DNA of 64,000 nucleotides from Metridium senile (GCA_949775045.1 OX459096.1:33475160-33539159), one strand, 5' to 3'; numbered from the stretch's first letter, positions 11,096 through 22,977 are shown. Numbers and translations: made by a program. Notes: generated from the letters alone by a model not told the origin.

Positions 11096-11216
11096 GGTTT
11101 CATGGGAAAATGTTCACCTGCGCATTGCAATATCATAAAATGATTATAAGTTTACTTGATATTCTTAAAACTATAAATGCAAATACTTATGTTCGACTAT
11201 GATAGTAACACTTAAG

Positions 11217-11335
11217 GCCTAGTTTAAACGTCGCATTTCACATTTGATGAACCTATTATAATGGCAAATAAGCAAAACATTGAATTAATTTGTATTATAT
11301 TCGAAACATGTAAGATGCGACGTTTGAATTAGGCC
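11217..11335. mobile_element. Short MITE with AGGCCTAGTTTAAACGTCGC termini, present in both arms
   Basis: Inverted ends start AGGCCTAGTTTAAACGTCGC. The orthologous copy sits at 39,675-39,797 in the right arm, so it was inserted before the duplication. A second, younger-looking member lies at 39,199-39,319. Confidence 0.7.
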
Positions 11336-12730
11336 TAAGGCTTTATAATTAAAATTGACTCAAATTTCAATAAGTTTTTTGCATCGAAAAAGGGTACTAC
11401 TTACTCACAAGTTTGAAGCTTGTCCTCAGTCGGTGGATGGATCGATCGACTGTATTGTACAACAGCCAAATTACAGCTATTTTTACTCTAATTAATTTCT
11501 CTAGTATTTCCTTAGAAACGTCGACGTAGTTGTCACTGTACTTTCGTCATACTACTTGCAAGATGCAAACATTGACACCACCTTTAATCATGTTATAATT
11601 AATCACTGACCTCATTCTCAGTCTGTCGCCATTGTCACGTACTGGTTCATCTAAAAGCTAAAATAACGAGCCTTCCAAACTCGATAGGAACGCTTCTGTA
11701 GGTTTGGCTGTAAGGCTATAGTTATAATGGTCGAAACGTCTAACTATTATCTCTAAGAAGCAAAAAAGCGACAATGATAGACATCAGTGAGAGGCCTTTA
11801 ATTGTATTTTTTAGTGAATACGGAAGGAACAATTCAAATGTAAATAAATGTTTTAGCACACAAATGTGTTGACATGCATGTTATTTTTTGCGGTAATTTA
11901 AAAACTGGATAAGCTGGAAATAAAACATCGTAGAATTAGAGAGAGGTGACACATCCTGGATCACAGCGGTGAGAGGCGCCATCTGACTATTTATACTTGT
12001 CCTGGGTTGTTCTGTTCACTTTTATGGAACAAACGCAATCTGATATTTGCTCCCTTTAGTTATTACGCCAATCAATAATTATATTCTAAGGCCAGTCACA
12101 ATCTACAATCAACGTAAACAGGAGCCCAATAATGGGCTCCTGACGTAAATCGTATTTTTTATTATTATTGTTATAAATTAAGTCTTAGACTGTTGATTTT
12201 GGCTGAAGATATCAATCAGATGAATTGAATTATTCATTTGTGCATTATTTGCTCTTGCATATTTTTCTTTCTATATTTTCTCCCAGTTGGTTGATTGATT
12301 GAATATTAATTGATTTGGTAATTGCCTGACATAACAAAATCCAAATCTACACTGCCACATGGTCAGGTTGTCCAAAAAAATTAGAAAAAAATTCTTACAA
12401 GATCCTGAATTCTGGCTTAGACTTTGAGTATTCCTGCAGCAGCAGAACACTTTTATCCCATTTTATATATCCCCTAAACCGGGTGGCATGTCACCCAGCA
12501 TTACGAAAAACAAAACCTGTCAAAGGGCGGATGAGCTCGTCTTGAGCCAACGGCCAGCATGCAGAAAGCTTCGGTGGAGTAAGGCGGTGGACAAAAAACG
12601 CTAGACAACGACAACGGGGAAGAAAAATACGAGAACGAATATCATAAAGAATACAAAATGGAATTCTCATGAACGCCATCTGGGCAGCACGTGAAGAAAG
12701 TTGTTTCTGAACTAACAATGTTTCTGAACA

Positions 12731-12985
12731 ATGTCATAAAATCTAAGTTTCTGTATCATGATATTTGTTTTTTGATCAGTGATCATAATTTGTAAAGAGC
12801 ATTGAGATAGCTTATATAGTATGGAATGCACTTAATAAATCAGGGGGTGGCGTACTCCCTTATAATGTCATAAAATCTATTTTTTTGCTAAAATCTATTT
12901 TTCTGTAAATGATATTTGTTTTTTGATCAGTGATCAAAATTTGTAAAGAACATTGAGATAGTATGGAATGCGCTTAAAAAAATTA
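12731..12985. repeat. Tandem duplication of about 130 bp
   Basis: The stretch ATGATATTTGTTTTTTGATC followed by AGTGATCA...TTTGTAAAG occurs twice, joined by GGGGGTGGCGTACTCCCTTA. That joint resembles the end of the G-tract element at 29,686. Confidence 0.75.
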
Positions 12986-13250
12986 ATATCATTATAAAGT
13001 CAGATAATTTCCAGTCGTTGTTTCTGGCTTATTCCGCGGTGTTAAACAGCTCATTATCATATAAGTTGTGCAGATCAAATTTGAAATGTATTTATCTGAT
13101 TAACTGTCACTTTCACCCCCAAGAAAATTGACATCTGGAATACAGGAAATTGATCATATCACTAAAAATGTTCCTCTTTTGTAAAATGAAATGTTTGCCA
13201 GAAAGCTGGTTAGATTTCTATCTTTATAGCGGAGCACCATAATTTAGAAA

Positions 13251-14330
13251 AAATGCTAACCCATCGAGTTGATTTTTCGTCGACCGACACAGGAAGCCCA
13301 CGCTGTCCGTACGTCCATACGTCCGTGTACATCGCGATTCTGATTGGCTGTTACATTTCGGCGGGAACGAAATTGACGCGCGCGCTAAATAGCACTAGAT
13401 CAACAAAGCAAAGTTGTTCTTTTATCGACAAAAAAGTCAAACAAACAACAACAAAATACTACTTGCTAATAGCAGAGCTTTCATTAATACAAAATAACAA
13501 CGGAGAAAGATGGACACAAAAACGAAGAAATTATACTAAAGAAAAGCAAAAGACTGATTCCAAAAGATCAAGAAAACTTGTTTGTAGACCTGCGTGGAAG
13601 AATATTAAAAGACTTCAGCAATTTAAATAAAATTGATTAAGAAGCGACTTTGTTTGTTATGAAAACTGTCTTCAAATCGCTTCCCTAGCTCGGCACAGTT
13701 TATTGAAGGATGTTCAAGGTTGGCAGTTGAGCTATAATCAAAATTCAAGTACATACATTTATTCGTCAAAATATGATCAATGTCATTGAAGAGAAGAAAA
13801 CCAGAGCAAAATAATCACCGATAAAGTAAGCTCAAGATTATTATTTGTTTCAAGTTTTTTAGAGACCGTATTTTAATACTGAAAAACTGTTTGATATAAG
13901 CGTGAAAAAAAAAACAACACAATAATTAAGCTTCAAAAAGTAAAAATCCGTTCTCTGTTTTATTATTGAAAGAAAAGAGAAAAGGTTTATCTCCATTTTA
14001 TTTACTTTTTGAGATAAAAACATGAAACGATGTTTGTGCATGTGTAAATTGTACTTTTCGTAGCCTTTGCTCGATTGAAAGAGGTGTTTATTTATGTACT
14101 TTTTAAACCTCATCAACGGAAAACATCAAAGATGAATCGAAATATACAAACATAATTTAAAATTGGTTGATAAACTTCTGTTTATTTATCAATATTGACT
14201 ATTTTATGCTTACGAAACGAGCTTTTTAGTAGTTTTTACTTCAAAGTCGTTAAAGTTTTTTTTACAGAACAAAATGATGTTTTACACAAAGTTTTTCATA
14301 TTACGAACAATATTTCGATTCGGTCTATAG
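13251..14330. other. Left-arm-only segment with a 125-codon open frame
   Basis: There is no counterpart in the right arm. A plus-strand frame at 13,253-13,630 (125 codons) follows a short GC-rich stretch with CGCGCGC. Its product is basic towards the end, without signal peptide, repeats or a family I recognise. It may be the 5' end of a transposon gene or chance; I do not call it a gene. Confidence 0.35.
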
Positions 14331-15150
14331 GTATTGCTAATGTTTTTGAACAAATCATATATTCGATGGCATAGCTTGATATTTATTTTCATTGATAGTT
14401 CTTAAGCCTGAAGAAAACTCGATCGGTAAAAATTAATCTATTCTGAAGCATAGAACAAATGAAATGTCTAGCTGGTGGTTGTACGTTACAATCCAATTAA
14501 ATTTCTGGTAACTTGTAACTACACGTTCAGGAGATTTTCCAAAACAATTCTATGAGATTCTGTTGCTGAGTTGATTATGAGTTAAAGAACCATGGTCACT
14601 TACCGGCATGCTTTGCTTTGCGTTAGTGATTATAATTTATTCGCAGTCAGTCATATTACGAAAAAACAAATACAACCTGAACACTAAACGATTTCAGTAG
14701 TAAGAGCGTAATTATAAATGCCCACTCACATTGTATATATACGCCATTTACTAGTCGAATCGAGCATTTTACACTTTGAGCGAACACAGCATGTCAAAAT
14801 ATATCCCATATAGACAAATAAAGAATAAAGTGTAATTCTGAATGTATTTTGTTTAATTACGATCGACATTCTTCCTAAACGTCATCCGGCGTACGTGCGG
14901 TTAATGTTAATCACAACCCAGACATCAGTATATTTAACAAATTTAGGAATCAATCAATTTCGGTTTTAGAGCGACAAGTAAAGTGTCTAGTTGCTGCATG
15001 TGTTTTTAATAACAAATCAATTAAAGAAATTAACTATGATTTATAGGATTATCAATCATTCTAGCCTCAGTTAAAGCATTATGCATGTAATAATCGCCAC
15101 GAAAATATTTTAAACCTTCCGAACAGGAGATGCATATGAAATTACTTTAA
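14331..15150. repeat. Giant inverted repeat, left arm, block 4; holds the empty site of the two TTAA transposons
   Basis: Pairs with 26,860-27,595 plus 36,064-36,180. Around 14,375-14,410 the left arm reads GATGGCATAGCTTGATATTT, then ATTTTCATTGATAGTTCTTA. In the right arm the equivalent bases are split by 8.5 kb of inserted transposons between GAACTCTCATGGAA and ATATCAAGCTTTGCGATC. Confidence 0.85.
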
Positions 15151-15239
15151 TAGCGCCATATAATTTGTGGTCCATATTGCAAGGTTAAAAGACGAATTGA
15201 CAAGTATATATATAGCAAAATACATCAGGAAATTCAAAC

Positions 15240-15370
15240 GGATGATGAATATGGCATCGATATCGTACCGATATTATCGAATGACGATGTCGATGATAAA
15301 ATAGCGATAATTTGTTAATGATGGTGATGATAATGATGGCGATGATGGTAATGATTATGGTAATTTTAAA
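15240..15370. repeat. GATGAT-type imperfect microsatellite
   Basis: Repeats of GATGATGGTAATGAT type preceded by ATCGATATCGTACCGATATT. Met/Ile-rich open frames here are repeat artefacts. Confidence 0.7.
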
Positions 15371-15739
15371 TATAATATTGACTTTTGTTGATATTTTGCG
15401 AACAAAGACGAACGGTTTCATGCATGATCAGCTGTCCGCCATCCCGGTCATGTCCATAAATGGTGATACTCAACCATGTTTGGATTTTTACCAACTTTCA
15501 CACATGATATGTACTAAAGGTATAATGAGCATTTTTGACAGCTTTGATATGGTTTTGTAGACTTTGACATATCAAGTGACCAGAATGCTGTAAAACGAAA
15601 ATGGAGCGGAGCGGAGGGGAGCGAGTTTGAGGGCTCAAGAAAAAAAATTAAAATCATCCCTTCGCGGATCGTGTGTTTTTCAAGTGAAATTTGACCCGGA
15701 CAATAGGTTTACGAAATTACATGAGGACTGTTTTATCTT

Positions 15740-17055
15740 TTCAGCAAGAATAAATATATAAGGTCTCATTTTAGTCTTTTAGTAGTGACTCAGACAGTCG
15801 CCTGAAGGAGCTTTGGTGGCCGGAAATTCACGTAATCGTTTAATTTAGTTTCCCAATTGCAGAACACTTCAAAACCTTAGAAATGGTCTTATGTGCACTC
15901 GGAAAGAATTTCAAACATTGAAACGCAAACTGGTCGACCGACGTGTATCTTTTTTAATGTCTACTGCAAAGAAACTTTAATACAAAGAATCAGGTGGTAA
16001 AAAGGTGGTATGAAAAATAAAAACTGTCATATCACGTCTCTCGAAATAACCCTTTTCCACCATGTATAAAATGATTTAATTCTTGGTTTCAAAATGATTA
16101 ATATTTATAGTAACGACAACTGAAGAAGTCGTTGTTTCTAAGCGGAATTAAACAATTGAAAAGTATCATCAGAGGTAAAACATTTTTTCTACAGTTCTGA
16201 TGATATACCGATTGGAATATCGAATATTAACATTTTCCTGGCTCCGGAAGCAAACAGCTGAATGTTTGTACAAATACGCAATTATACAATACTTGTTTTA
16301 AAAAAACATAAGAGTTAAAACTGAATATATTGAGACAATTATCTCAATGTCAACTCTATTTTCTAGAGGTTTCAACTATTAGGTCTTCAATAGTTGATAC
16401 AAAAATACAATTTGCGCTCGAGTATATTCGAAAAACGTTACTGATTTATAATAGGAATATTCTAGCATTTTCAAACACTGTAAATACGTACGACGCAGCC
16501 AAATATATTTTTATCTGGTACTGATAAATTAATATTTACGTACCCGTGGTTAATTATCATCCATGATTTACCGTTCAATTAAAATTTTAAGTACATTTGG
16601 TTACTTACAGTTCTTTCGAAAGAAGATGACAAGCAGCTTTCATGCCAAGCCATGTTCGATGCTGGTCAACAATTGTTTAGGTCAAAAACAAGTGTCGGAA
16701 TCAAGCCAAGTTGATATCATGTTATGGTATAGGACCAGTCCTTCAAGGGCAAACCTGTCAACCAATGAAGAAATACAACTCCAGTACAGTGTGTTGGTCC
16801 CCAAGTATGGGTTCACCGCTGTTGTGTCTGAAGACGTCAAAGGTGAAACGTACGACAAAAATAGAACAAGAACCATGAAATGTCAACTTTAATTGCAATT
16901 AACAGCTTGAGAGAAAGGTTTATGGCCAGAAAATAACTATTAATAATAACTATTAATCATCATTTTGACTCTATAATAAGTACACCGGCATGCCTAAAGG
17001 GCACGACATGCTGCTAAGGCAGTGCACTTACATAGTCAACTGAAAACTGAGGACT
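15740..17055. repeat. Giant inverted repeat, left arm, block 5 (pairs with 22,170-24,260)
   Basis: GACAGTCGCCTGAAGGAGCT (15,793) recurs inverted at 24,220, GAAGACGTCAAAGGTGAAAC (16,829) at 22,395, and GGCATGCCTAAAGGGCACGA (16,987) at 22,225. Short ORFs occur at equivalent places (16,682-16,876 minus and 22,356-22,550 plus), but indels shift the frame between copies, arguing against a conserved protein. Confidence 0.87.
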
Positions 17056-17897
17056 AAAATACGCGCAGCCCGAGGAACTTTCATAAATTTTCCGGAGGTA
17101 TTCGGGGAAATTTAATCACTAATTTCCCGAGTGACATGGTATTAGATTGTAATATTATGATTACCGAGGAATATAGAACTACTGTTAGGAAATACATGTT
17201 AGTTTTCATAGAGGCATAAATTATAAACTTTTAAGCTGTTGATTTTCGGCATACTTTTAAAAATAGTTGCTTTTGTTAAATGAGACAATGCCGAATTATA
17301 CCACCATGCATTTATTATAGTTTGTTTGCATAAACACGCATGACATACTATACTTCAATGTAGTCAACGCATGCGCATAGTTACTTAATGAGTCCCACAA
17401 GTGTTAGAGTATGGACTTGTGTCTAGTAAAGGGTCCTTTATTTTAAGAATTTTCAACCGGGTCGAAGCGATCCAGGAATGGTCTCTATGATTGTTATAAT
17501 GAGGGACCATTGAGGGATAGTCTTCTAAATTTTCCTAATGCATACAACATGAGGGAAATTTAGAGGACAAAGAAATCCTTTGTCTTTTACTCAATTTCCC
17601 TTGCATAAATTAAATAGAGGGAAATTTAATAAAAGAAAAAAGAATTTCTTTGTCTTCTAAATTTCCCTCATGTTGTATGCATGTAAAACATTCGGGTTTG
17701 TAAACCCCTCGGAAGACAAAAGAACCCGAGGTGATCATGGTATTACAAACTAATACCATGACTTCTTCGGGATATTAGTGATTAAATGTCCCTCAGCCTC
17801 GGGAAGTTTAGTAAAAGTCCCTCGGTCTGCGGCCTCGGGACTTCCACTAAACTTCCCTCTGCTTCGGGGACATTTAATCCCTCAGTGCCATGGTATT
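17056..17897. mobile_element. Nested foldback insertion, left arm only
   Basis: Contains inverted repeats built on CCTCGGG/CCCGAGG and AATTTCCCTCATGTTGTATG with its complement. The flanking sequences are contiguous in the right arm near 22,090-22,190, so about 0.84 kb was inserted here. No ORF is seen. Confidence 0.6.
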
Positions 17898-17929
17898 ACT
17901 TATAAAGAGAACATGTGAGCGCTTTATTA

Positions 17930-18600
17930 TTTACACATTAGAATGTTATTTAAGACTGGAAAACTCAATTTGGATGGAATATTTGTGGACATTTGGTTTT
18001 GCAGTTTAAAGGCTAGCAAGAGGCCCGCAAGCGACACATCAGTTCTTTTTTTTTTGTAAAATATGAAACATTTTAATGAACTTTCAAGAAGGGCTGGAGT
18101 TTATTTTGAAGACTGAAAGTAAATCTCTTGAGTTAAACTTATACAAATGCTAGTTTTTATTTGCTGAATAGATAAATGAACTCTGTATTTTAATAACTTA
18201 AAATGATACAATATAATTTGCTATTTTACGTGCTGACGAAATGACTAGCTAGCGTGCAATTAACAAGCTGAAAAACATCTGGCACTCCAGGATGACGGAC
18301 AGCATATCATCATGAAAACCTTTGTCTTTGTTCGAAATATAGAATCTAGCAGGACGCGCAAGGATGATGAGATTGTGATTGGTGCTACACTCTAGAAATG
18401 CGTCGAAAATAATGCAATAACTCCTGTGACGACTGCGTTTGTAATGAGGTGCTTTATGGTGACCTGTAATAAACCCTGGACGTGACCACCCTAAGTGACT
18501 GGCTCTTACTTATACATTCTATCTACTAAAATTCCACATGATTGTAAACCGCCAGTTGTCCGTGCACATTATAGTTAAAGATATTGGATGTAGGGGTCGA
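17930..18600. repeat. Giant inverted repeat, left arm, block 6 (pairs with 21,450-22,090)
   Basis: GGCACTCCAGGATGACGGAC (18,281) recurs inverted at about 21,800-21,816 and CATGATTGTAAACCGCCAGT (18,537) at 21,488-21,507. The 171-codon plus frame at 21,534-22,049 in the right arm is not open in this copy, so it is not called as a gene. Confidence 0.87.
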
Positions 18601-18698
18601 ACATTTGTGCATGCCCAGTCGGGTTACCAGTCGTTTGGCCGACATGGTAGTTCGCCGACAACCAGTTTGCCGACACTCGAGTCGATTCGCCGACACTA
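18600..18698. repeat. CCAGTTCGCCGACA tandem cluster, left part
   Basis: Degenerate copies of a 14-20-base unit (CAGTCGTTTGGCCGACA, AGTTCGCCGACA, CAGTTTGCCGACA) continue after the transposon at 19,469-19,530. Confidence 0.75.
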
Positions 18699-19468
18699 TA
18701 GCCTGCATAGCTGGCCCTGGGGGTGGGGAGAGGGGGAAAAGGGGACGGAGGGGAGGGGGATGAGGAGAGGAAGGGAAGAAGGGAGGGCCTGCAGCGAAGA
18801 CCCTTGATTTTCCATTACGCCCTCTTCCTAGCACTGTTTGTTGTCTGGTTTAGCTGTCATAATTGTCATCTCCATAACTAGTGTTTCCTAACATAAAAAC
18901 TTCGTATTTCAAAATATATTACTATTATATGTGTGTCCCAAATTTTCACAATCAAAATTATCATTATAAACTTGTCTAATAAAGTTCCAAAGCTCAAAAC
19001 TCAAAGAAATGAGTGTGTTTACTTCACAAACGGAAATCAAGTCTATTTTACATGACCTTCAAAGGTCAAGTAAACAATGCAGCATATCTGGCTTTATTCA
19101 GTCAGAAAGCGTATTCACCTTACCCAATGTGAAATAAACCAAAAATATTTATCAGTTTTGAACTTCTGATGCCAAGGTCTCGCTTTTAGATATGTTATAG
19201 ATCGAAATTTCTTGATCTCACTTGCCTGAAATAGCCGTTTGTAATTAGAGCTACTCGTTACAGCTCACAATATAGCTAACAACAGCCAATGAGATTTCAC
19301 CTGGTCGCTCTCGACCAATGGGAATTTCGCGCACGGAATCCGTGCGCGAAATTATGGAAAATTAAGGGTCTTCGCTGCAGGCCCTCCCTTCTTCCCTTCC
19401 TCTCTCCAATCCCCCTCCCCTCCCCTCCCCTCCGCTCCTTACTCCCTAGGGCCGAGCTACGCAGGCTA
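18699..19468. mobile_element. GA-rich foldback transposon with 9-bp target duplication
   Basis: Terminal inverted repeats of about 115 bases: TAGCCTGCATAGCTGGCCCT on the left, reverse complement on the right, with strongly purine-rich inner parts. CCGACACTA flanks both sides (18,690-18,698 and 19,469-19,477), a 9-base duplication of Mutator-like length. It is inserted in a cluster of CCAGTTCGCCGAC repeats. Inside, 19,327-19,353 is a 27-base palindrome around CGCACGGAATCCGTGCG. No transposase is encoded. Confidence 0.8.
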
Positions 19469-19589
19469 CCGACACTATAAAACCAGTTCGCCGACTGTCC
19501 GTAACCAGTTCGCCGACATTCTGAAAACCTAAACGAATCTTACTATAATAATAATATTCCATAAAAATGAGAATTGTTTTGAGTTTGAC

Positions 19590-20080
19590 TGTCAAAATTG
19601 CAGTCTACTTCAACTTGGGAGGCAGGGTCGATGCCCTTTAATTTTCCCTCTTACTGTAAGGTGGTGTGTTTTTTCGTTCATACCCTCCAGCTCTTATATT
19701 TCTCAAGAATTCGTCACGGCCATAATGTGTGAAATAGGTAAACGTGCTTCGATAATCGCTCACGATCGCTATGGACCGCCGAAAGGTGCTTTTAAATAAT
19801 TACGATATAATAGTCACAATATTTGCAATATGATTTGATATGCCACAGGCCAAAAACATGCTTTATATTACATGCCATTAATTAATTTTATTTAGAATTC
19901 ATCTAGATCTATTTCAGGATAATCTATAGTTATAGACTGTAAGGTTGTCTCTATTATCTTTTCAAGACCAAGTTAAACTTGAGTATTCCCGCTGGAATGG
20001 TAACCGCTTTCCTTTGATCTGGAGAGTCTTAGTACGGAAAACTTCATTGGATACCGTTTAGCAGGCAATTGTCAGCACAG
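19590..20080. repeat. Giant inverted repeat, left arm, block 7 up to the centre (pairs with 20,880-21,400)
   Basis: GAAATAGGTAAACGTGCTTC (19,731) recurs inverted at 21,230; CGCTTTCCTTTGATCTGGAG (20,007) and AGTACGGAAAACTTCATTGG (20,032) recur inverted at about 20,905-20,960. Homology stops near 20,075 in the left copy and 20,880 in the right. Confidence 0.88.
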
Positions 20081-20177
20081 CAGAAATCGTAAATCGAATA
20101 TTTTTCAGGTTTTTGAATAATTTTTACATTTCCAATTATTTTTCCGATTATGAAATCAAACAAGGAATACATCTTAC

Positions 20178-20300
20178 CTTGATAAATTTGTAATCCTGAT
20201 GAGTGTAAACCACGTAAAACGAAGCCCTGTACATCCAAGAGTTTGAAATCAAATCCTTAACTGTATCATAACAACTGGATTGCGTTACGCACAGTCACGT
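20178..20300 (-). other. First-exon-like segment resembling the inner repeat of the second TTAA transposon
   Basis: Minus-strand sequence containing CAATCCAGTTGTTATGATAC, an ATG at about 20,234, 19 codons (MYRASFYVVYTHQDYKFIK) and a donor AAG|GTAAGATG. A similar stretch, with CACTCCAGTTGTTATTACAC, an ATG at the same relative place, MSASNLAYILQDNMSIQ and CAG|GTAAGATA, lies in both inverted repeats of the element at 32,116-36,059 (about 32,972-33,080 minus and 35,095-35,203 plus). The likeness is over about 120 bases and looks like shared ancestry of a promoter plus first exon. Confidence 0.45.
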
Positions 20301-20654
20301 GCATATCAAAATGGTTGTCATTGGTTTTGCTGTACGTGTGTGATACGCAATGTTATTGGCGAGAGATGATGCTCCTGTTAATTTCGAATGTTTTGATGTG
20401 TGGGATCTCGTTTAACATTGTTATATATTCAAAATTACAGCACATCAAGGGAGGATAGCTAACCGTCTCAGACATCCGCTCTTAGATCGCCGTTGTACGT
20501 GTCTTGAATAGTTTATATTCTTAATAGAGAAATAACAATGTCATGGACCACACGGCGTCGATAAGGAATTAGAGTACTTGGACTGATAAAATTTAAATCA
20601 AAACAAATAAAAGTTTATAAATAGCACCTATATTGACTTTTTATCTATTTATCG

Positions 20655-20750
20655 TCATTGAGGGTGGTCATAACAACTCTGTTCCCTGCAGGACCTCTTT
20701 CCCTTCGCTTTTGTGTTCCCGTCTAACCCAAAATCGAAGAGAATAAGGTC
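20655..20750 (-). CDS. Possible next (terminal) exon of the central gene
   Basis: After a 62-base intron ending AAAATCGTTTCCAG, the minus strand stays open in phase 0 from 20,750 for 31 codons (DLILFDFGLDGNTKAKG... ending SCYDHPQ) and closes with TGA. Phase agrees with the exon at 20,813-20,941. This intron is very short and no homologue is known to me, so the join is a suggestion only. Confidence 0.35.
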   Translation of the reverse strand, partial: DLILFDFGLDGNTKAKGKRSCREQSCYDHPQ

Positions 20751-20812
20751 CTGGAAACGATTTTGGAGGTATGGTCAAAATATCTTGGGTATGTGGGGGT
20801 CAGGCAACATAC

Positions 20813-20941
20813 CTCGATGGCAAACCAATAATTGTAATCATTTAAATCCCATCCTGCCTCGTCACAGTCGGTAAAGAAAAAAGCATTGAGGTGATTTCTG
20901 CCTGCTAAACGGAGTCCAATGGAGTTTTCCGTACTAAGGCT
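20813..20941 (-). CDS. Exon-like segment of an unidentified gene at the palindrome centre
   Basis: On the minus strand a pyrimidine-rich acceptor (CTTTCCTTTGATCTGTAG) precedes a 43-codon open stretch that ends at a good donor (GAG|GTATGT). The exon is 129 bases, phase 0 at both ends. The peptide begins SLSTENSIGLRLAGR and continues with TDCDEAGWDLNDYNYWF, a natural-looking composition; I do not recognise the family. The first 15 or so codons are also present inverted in the left arm (20,027-20,075, plus strand), but there the acceptor reads TGGAG and the homology breaks off inside the exon. The palindrome junction thus cuts this exon, leaving the intact copy on the right side. Confidence 0.5.
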
Positions 20942-22170
20942 CTACAGATCAAAGGAAAGCGGTTACTAGTCCGGTGGGAATACTAACTCACGTTTAATTT
21001 GGTCTTGAAAAGATAATAGAGACGAACTCACAGTCTATAACTATAGATTATCCTGAAATAGATCTAGATTAATTCTAAGTAAAATTAATTACTGGCAGTT
21101 AACGTTCTTGCAATATAAGCTAGCAAAAAGCATCTTTTGGCCTGTGGCATATCAAATCATATAAGGGCTGGTTTCTATATAATTTAAAAGTAGCTTTTAG
21201 AGGTCCATAGCGATCGTGAGCATTTATCGAAGCACTTTCACCTATTTCGCACATTATGGAATGATCGATTCTTGAGAAAGGTATGAGGAGGAGATTATGC
21301 TGGAGGGTATGCACGAAAAACCACCACCTAACATGTACACTGAGAGGAAAAAGGGAATCGACTCTACCTCCCAAGCCAAAGTAGAGCTGGTTGGCAGCAT
21401 GATATAAGATGTAAATGCTCGACCCCATCAGAACTTATGTAACTTATGTTACAACCAATATCTAAAATTATTATATGCACGGACAACTGGCGGTTTACAA
21501 TCATGAGGAATTATTGATCGTTAGTATAATATTATGAATTTGTATGAACCAGTTACTGAGGGTGGTCACAGAGTTTGTTACGTCATGATCGGTTCTTTTA
21601 CATCCTTCCATATAGCCAACTGCATCTTAATTTTGCGTTGGCAGGTCTCCATAAGCATCTCATTCCGAACATTCCGAACACAGTCGTGCCAGGAGATATT
21701 GCTTTTTTTTTCGACGAGTGTATCACCCATTGAAATCTCGTCATCCTCACACAGCTCTTCGATTTTACATTACAAACAAAGACAAAAGTTGATGCTTTCC
21801 GTCATCCTGGAGTGCCAAATGTTTTCCATTTCGTTAAGTGCATGCCAGGCCTCGGTGCATGCTAGCCTTAAAGTCTTCCTTTACGCAGTGTCACTTTGTA
21901 AAAATCATTTGAAAGGTATTAAAATACAGAATCTATTTATCTATTCATATTTACATACAAGCCAACATTTGTCATTAATCACAAATGGGAATCAATGGGC
22001 TTCAGTCCGCGAGATAAGTCAGATTGAAGCAATTTACTTTCAGTCTTGAAAAATTCAAAAAAGAAACAGCTTAAAAAAATAATAAAGCGTTCAAATTATC
22101 TCACTTTTATGTGTATGTATTACTATAATTATTATTTTCTGACATCCATTGTTTTTTTCTTAAGTTTTCA
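20880..22170. repeat. Giant inverted repeat, right arm, inner part
   Basis: Reverse-complement partner of left-arm blocks 6 and 7, lacking the foldback transposon found on the left. A 102-codon minus frame (21,120-21,428) overlaps it; parts of it are legible in the left copy but interrupted there, so I do not call it. Confidence 0.85.
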
Positions 22171-22977
22171 GTTGACTATTTAAGTGCACTGCCTTCACAG
22201 CATGTCATGCCCTTTAGGCATGCCTGTGTTCTTATTATAGAGTCAAAATGATGATTAATAGTTATTAATGCATAGCGCAATAGACGTCAATCCTTTTTCT
22301 GGGCATTAACCTTTCGCTCAAGCTGTTCGTTGCAATTAAAGTTGACATTTCATGGTTGTTGTTCTTTTTTTTGGTATGTTCCACCTTTGAACGTTTGACG
22401 TCTTCAGACACGACAGGAACCTATACTTGGGGACCAACACACTGGAGTTGTATTCCTTCAATAGTTGCCGAGTTTGACTTAATGGACTGGCCCTGTATCA
22501 TAACAAAATACCAATTTGGCTTGATTCCGACACTTTTGTTTTTGATCTAACCCGATTGTTTATTAGCATTGAGTTGAACGTGGTCTTTGCATGAAAGCTG
22601 CTTGTCATCTTCTTTTGTAAGTAACCAAATTTATTTAATTGAGTTGTATTTTAATTTATCAGTACCAGATAAAAATGATATGGCTGTGTCGTATTTACAG
22701 CTCGACATGTTCAGTCTTTGAAAATGCTAGAATATTCCTATTATAAATGTACCTTTTTTCGCATATCGTCACGCACAAATCAGTTCTATTTTTGTAACTA
22801 CTGAATGAAGACCTTGTAGCTAATAGTTGAAACCTCTTCAAAATAGATTACGACATTGAGACAATTGTCTCAGTATACACATTTTAACTCTTATACTAAT
22901 ATCATCAGATTTTAAAAAAAATGTATAATCGCATAATTGCATAAACGTTCAGCCTTCTTGTATCAGGAGCCAGGAAA

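Larger units (their letters stand above)
9963..13250. repeat. Giant inverted repeat, left arm, block 3 (pairs with 36,780-42,035)
   Basis: Inverted landmarks include AGACATCTTGACGGTCTTTG (10,380) against 41,330; GTTTGAAGCTTGTCCTCAGT (11,410) against 39,580; CTGTCGCCATTGTCACGTAC (11,622) against 39,345; GTCACAATCTACAATCAACG (12,095) against 37,145; GAAATGTATTTATCTGATTA (13,084) against 36,990. No credible gene was found; a 75-residue minus frame at 12,491-12,718 has no recognisable features. Confidence 0.88.

Noticed and set aside
16563..16892. 109-codon ORF and the opposite 64-codon frame, with a counterpart at 22,356-22,550
   Set aside because: Similarity follows DNA homology of the palindrome arms; frame is not preserved between the copies.
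21120..21428. 102-codon minus ORF near the palindrome centre
   Set aside because: Parts such as YFGLGGRVDSL are legible in the left arm, but that copy has stops and frameshifts. It may include an exon of the central gene, but no consistent splice pair could be set.
21534..22049. 171-codon plus-strand ORF
   Set aside because: The paralogous copy in the other arm is not open, indels are not in threes, and the product shows no domain or splice context.
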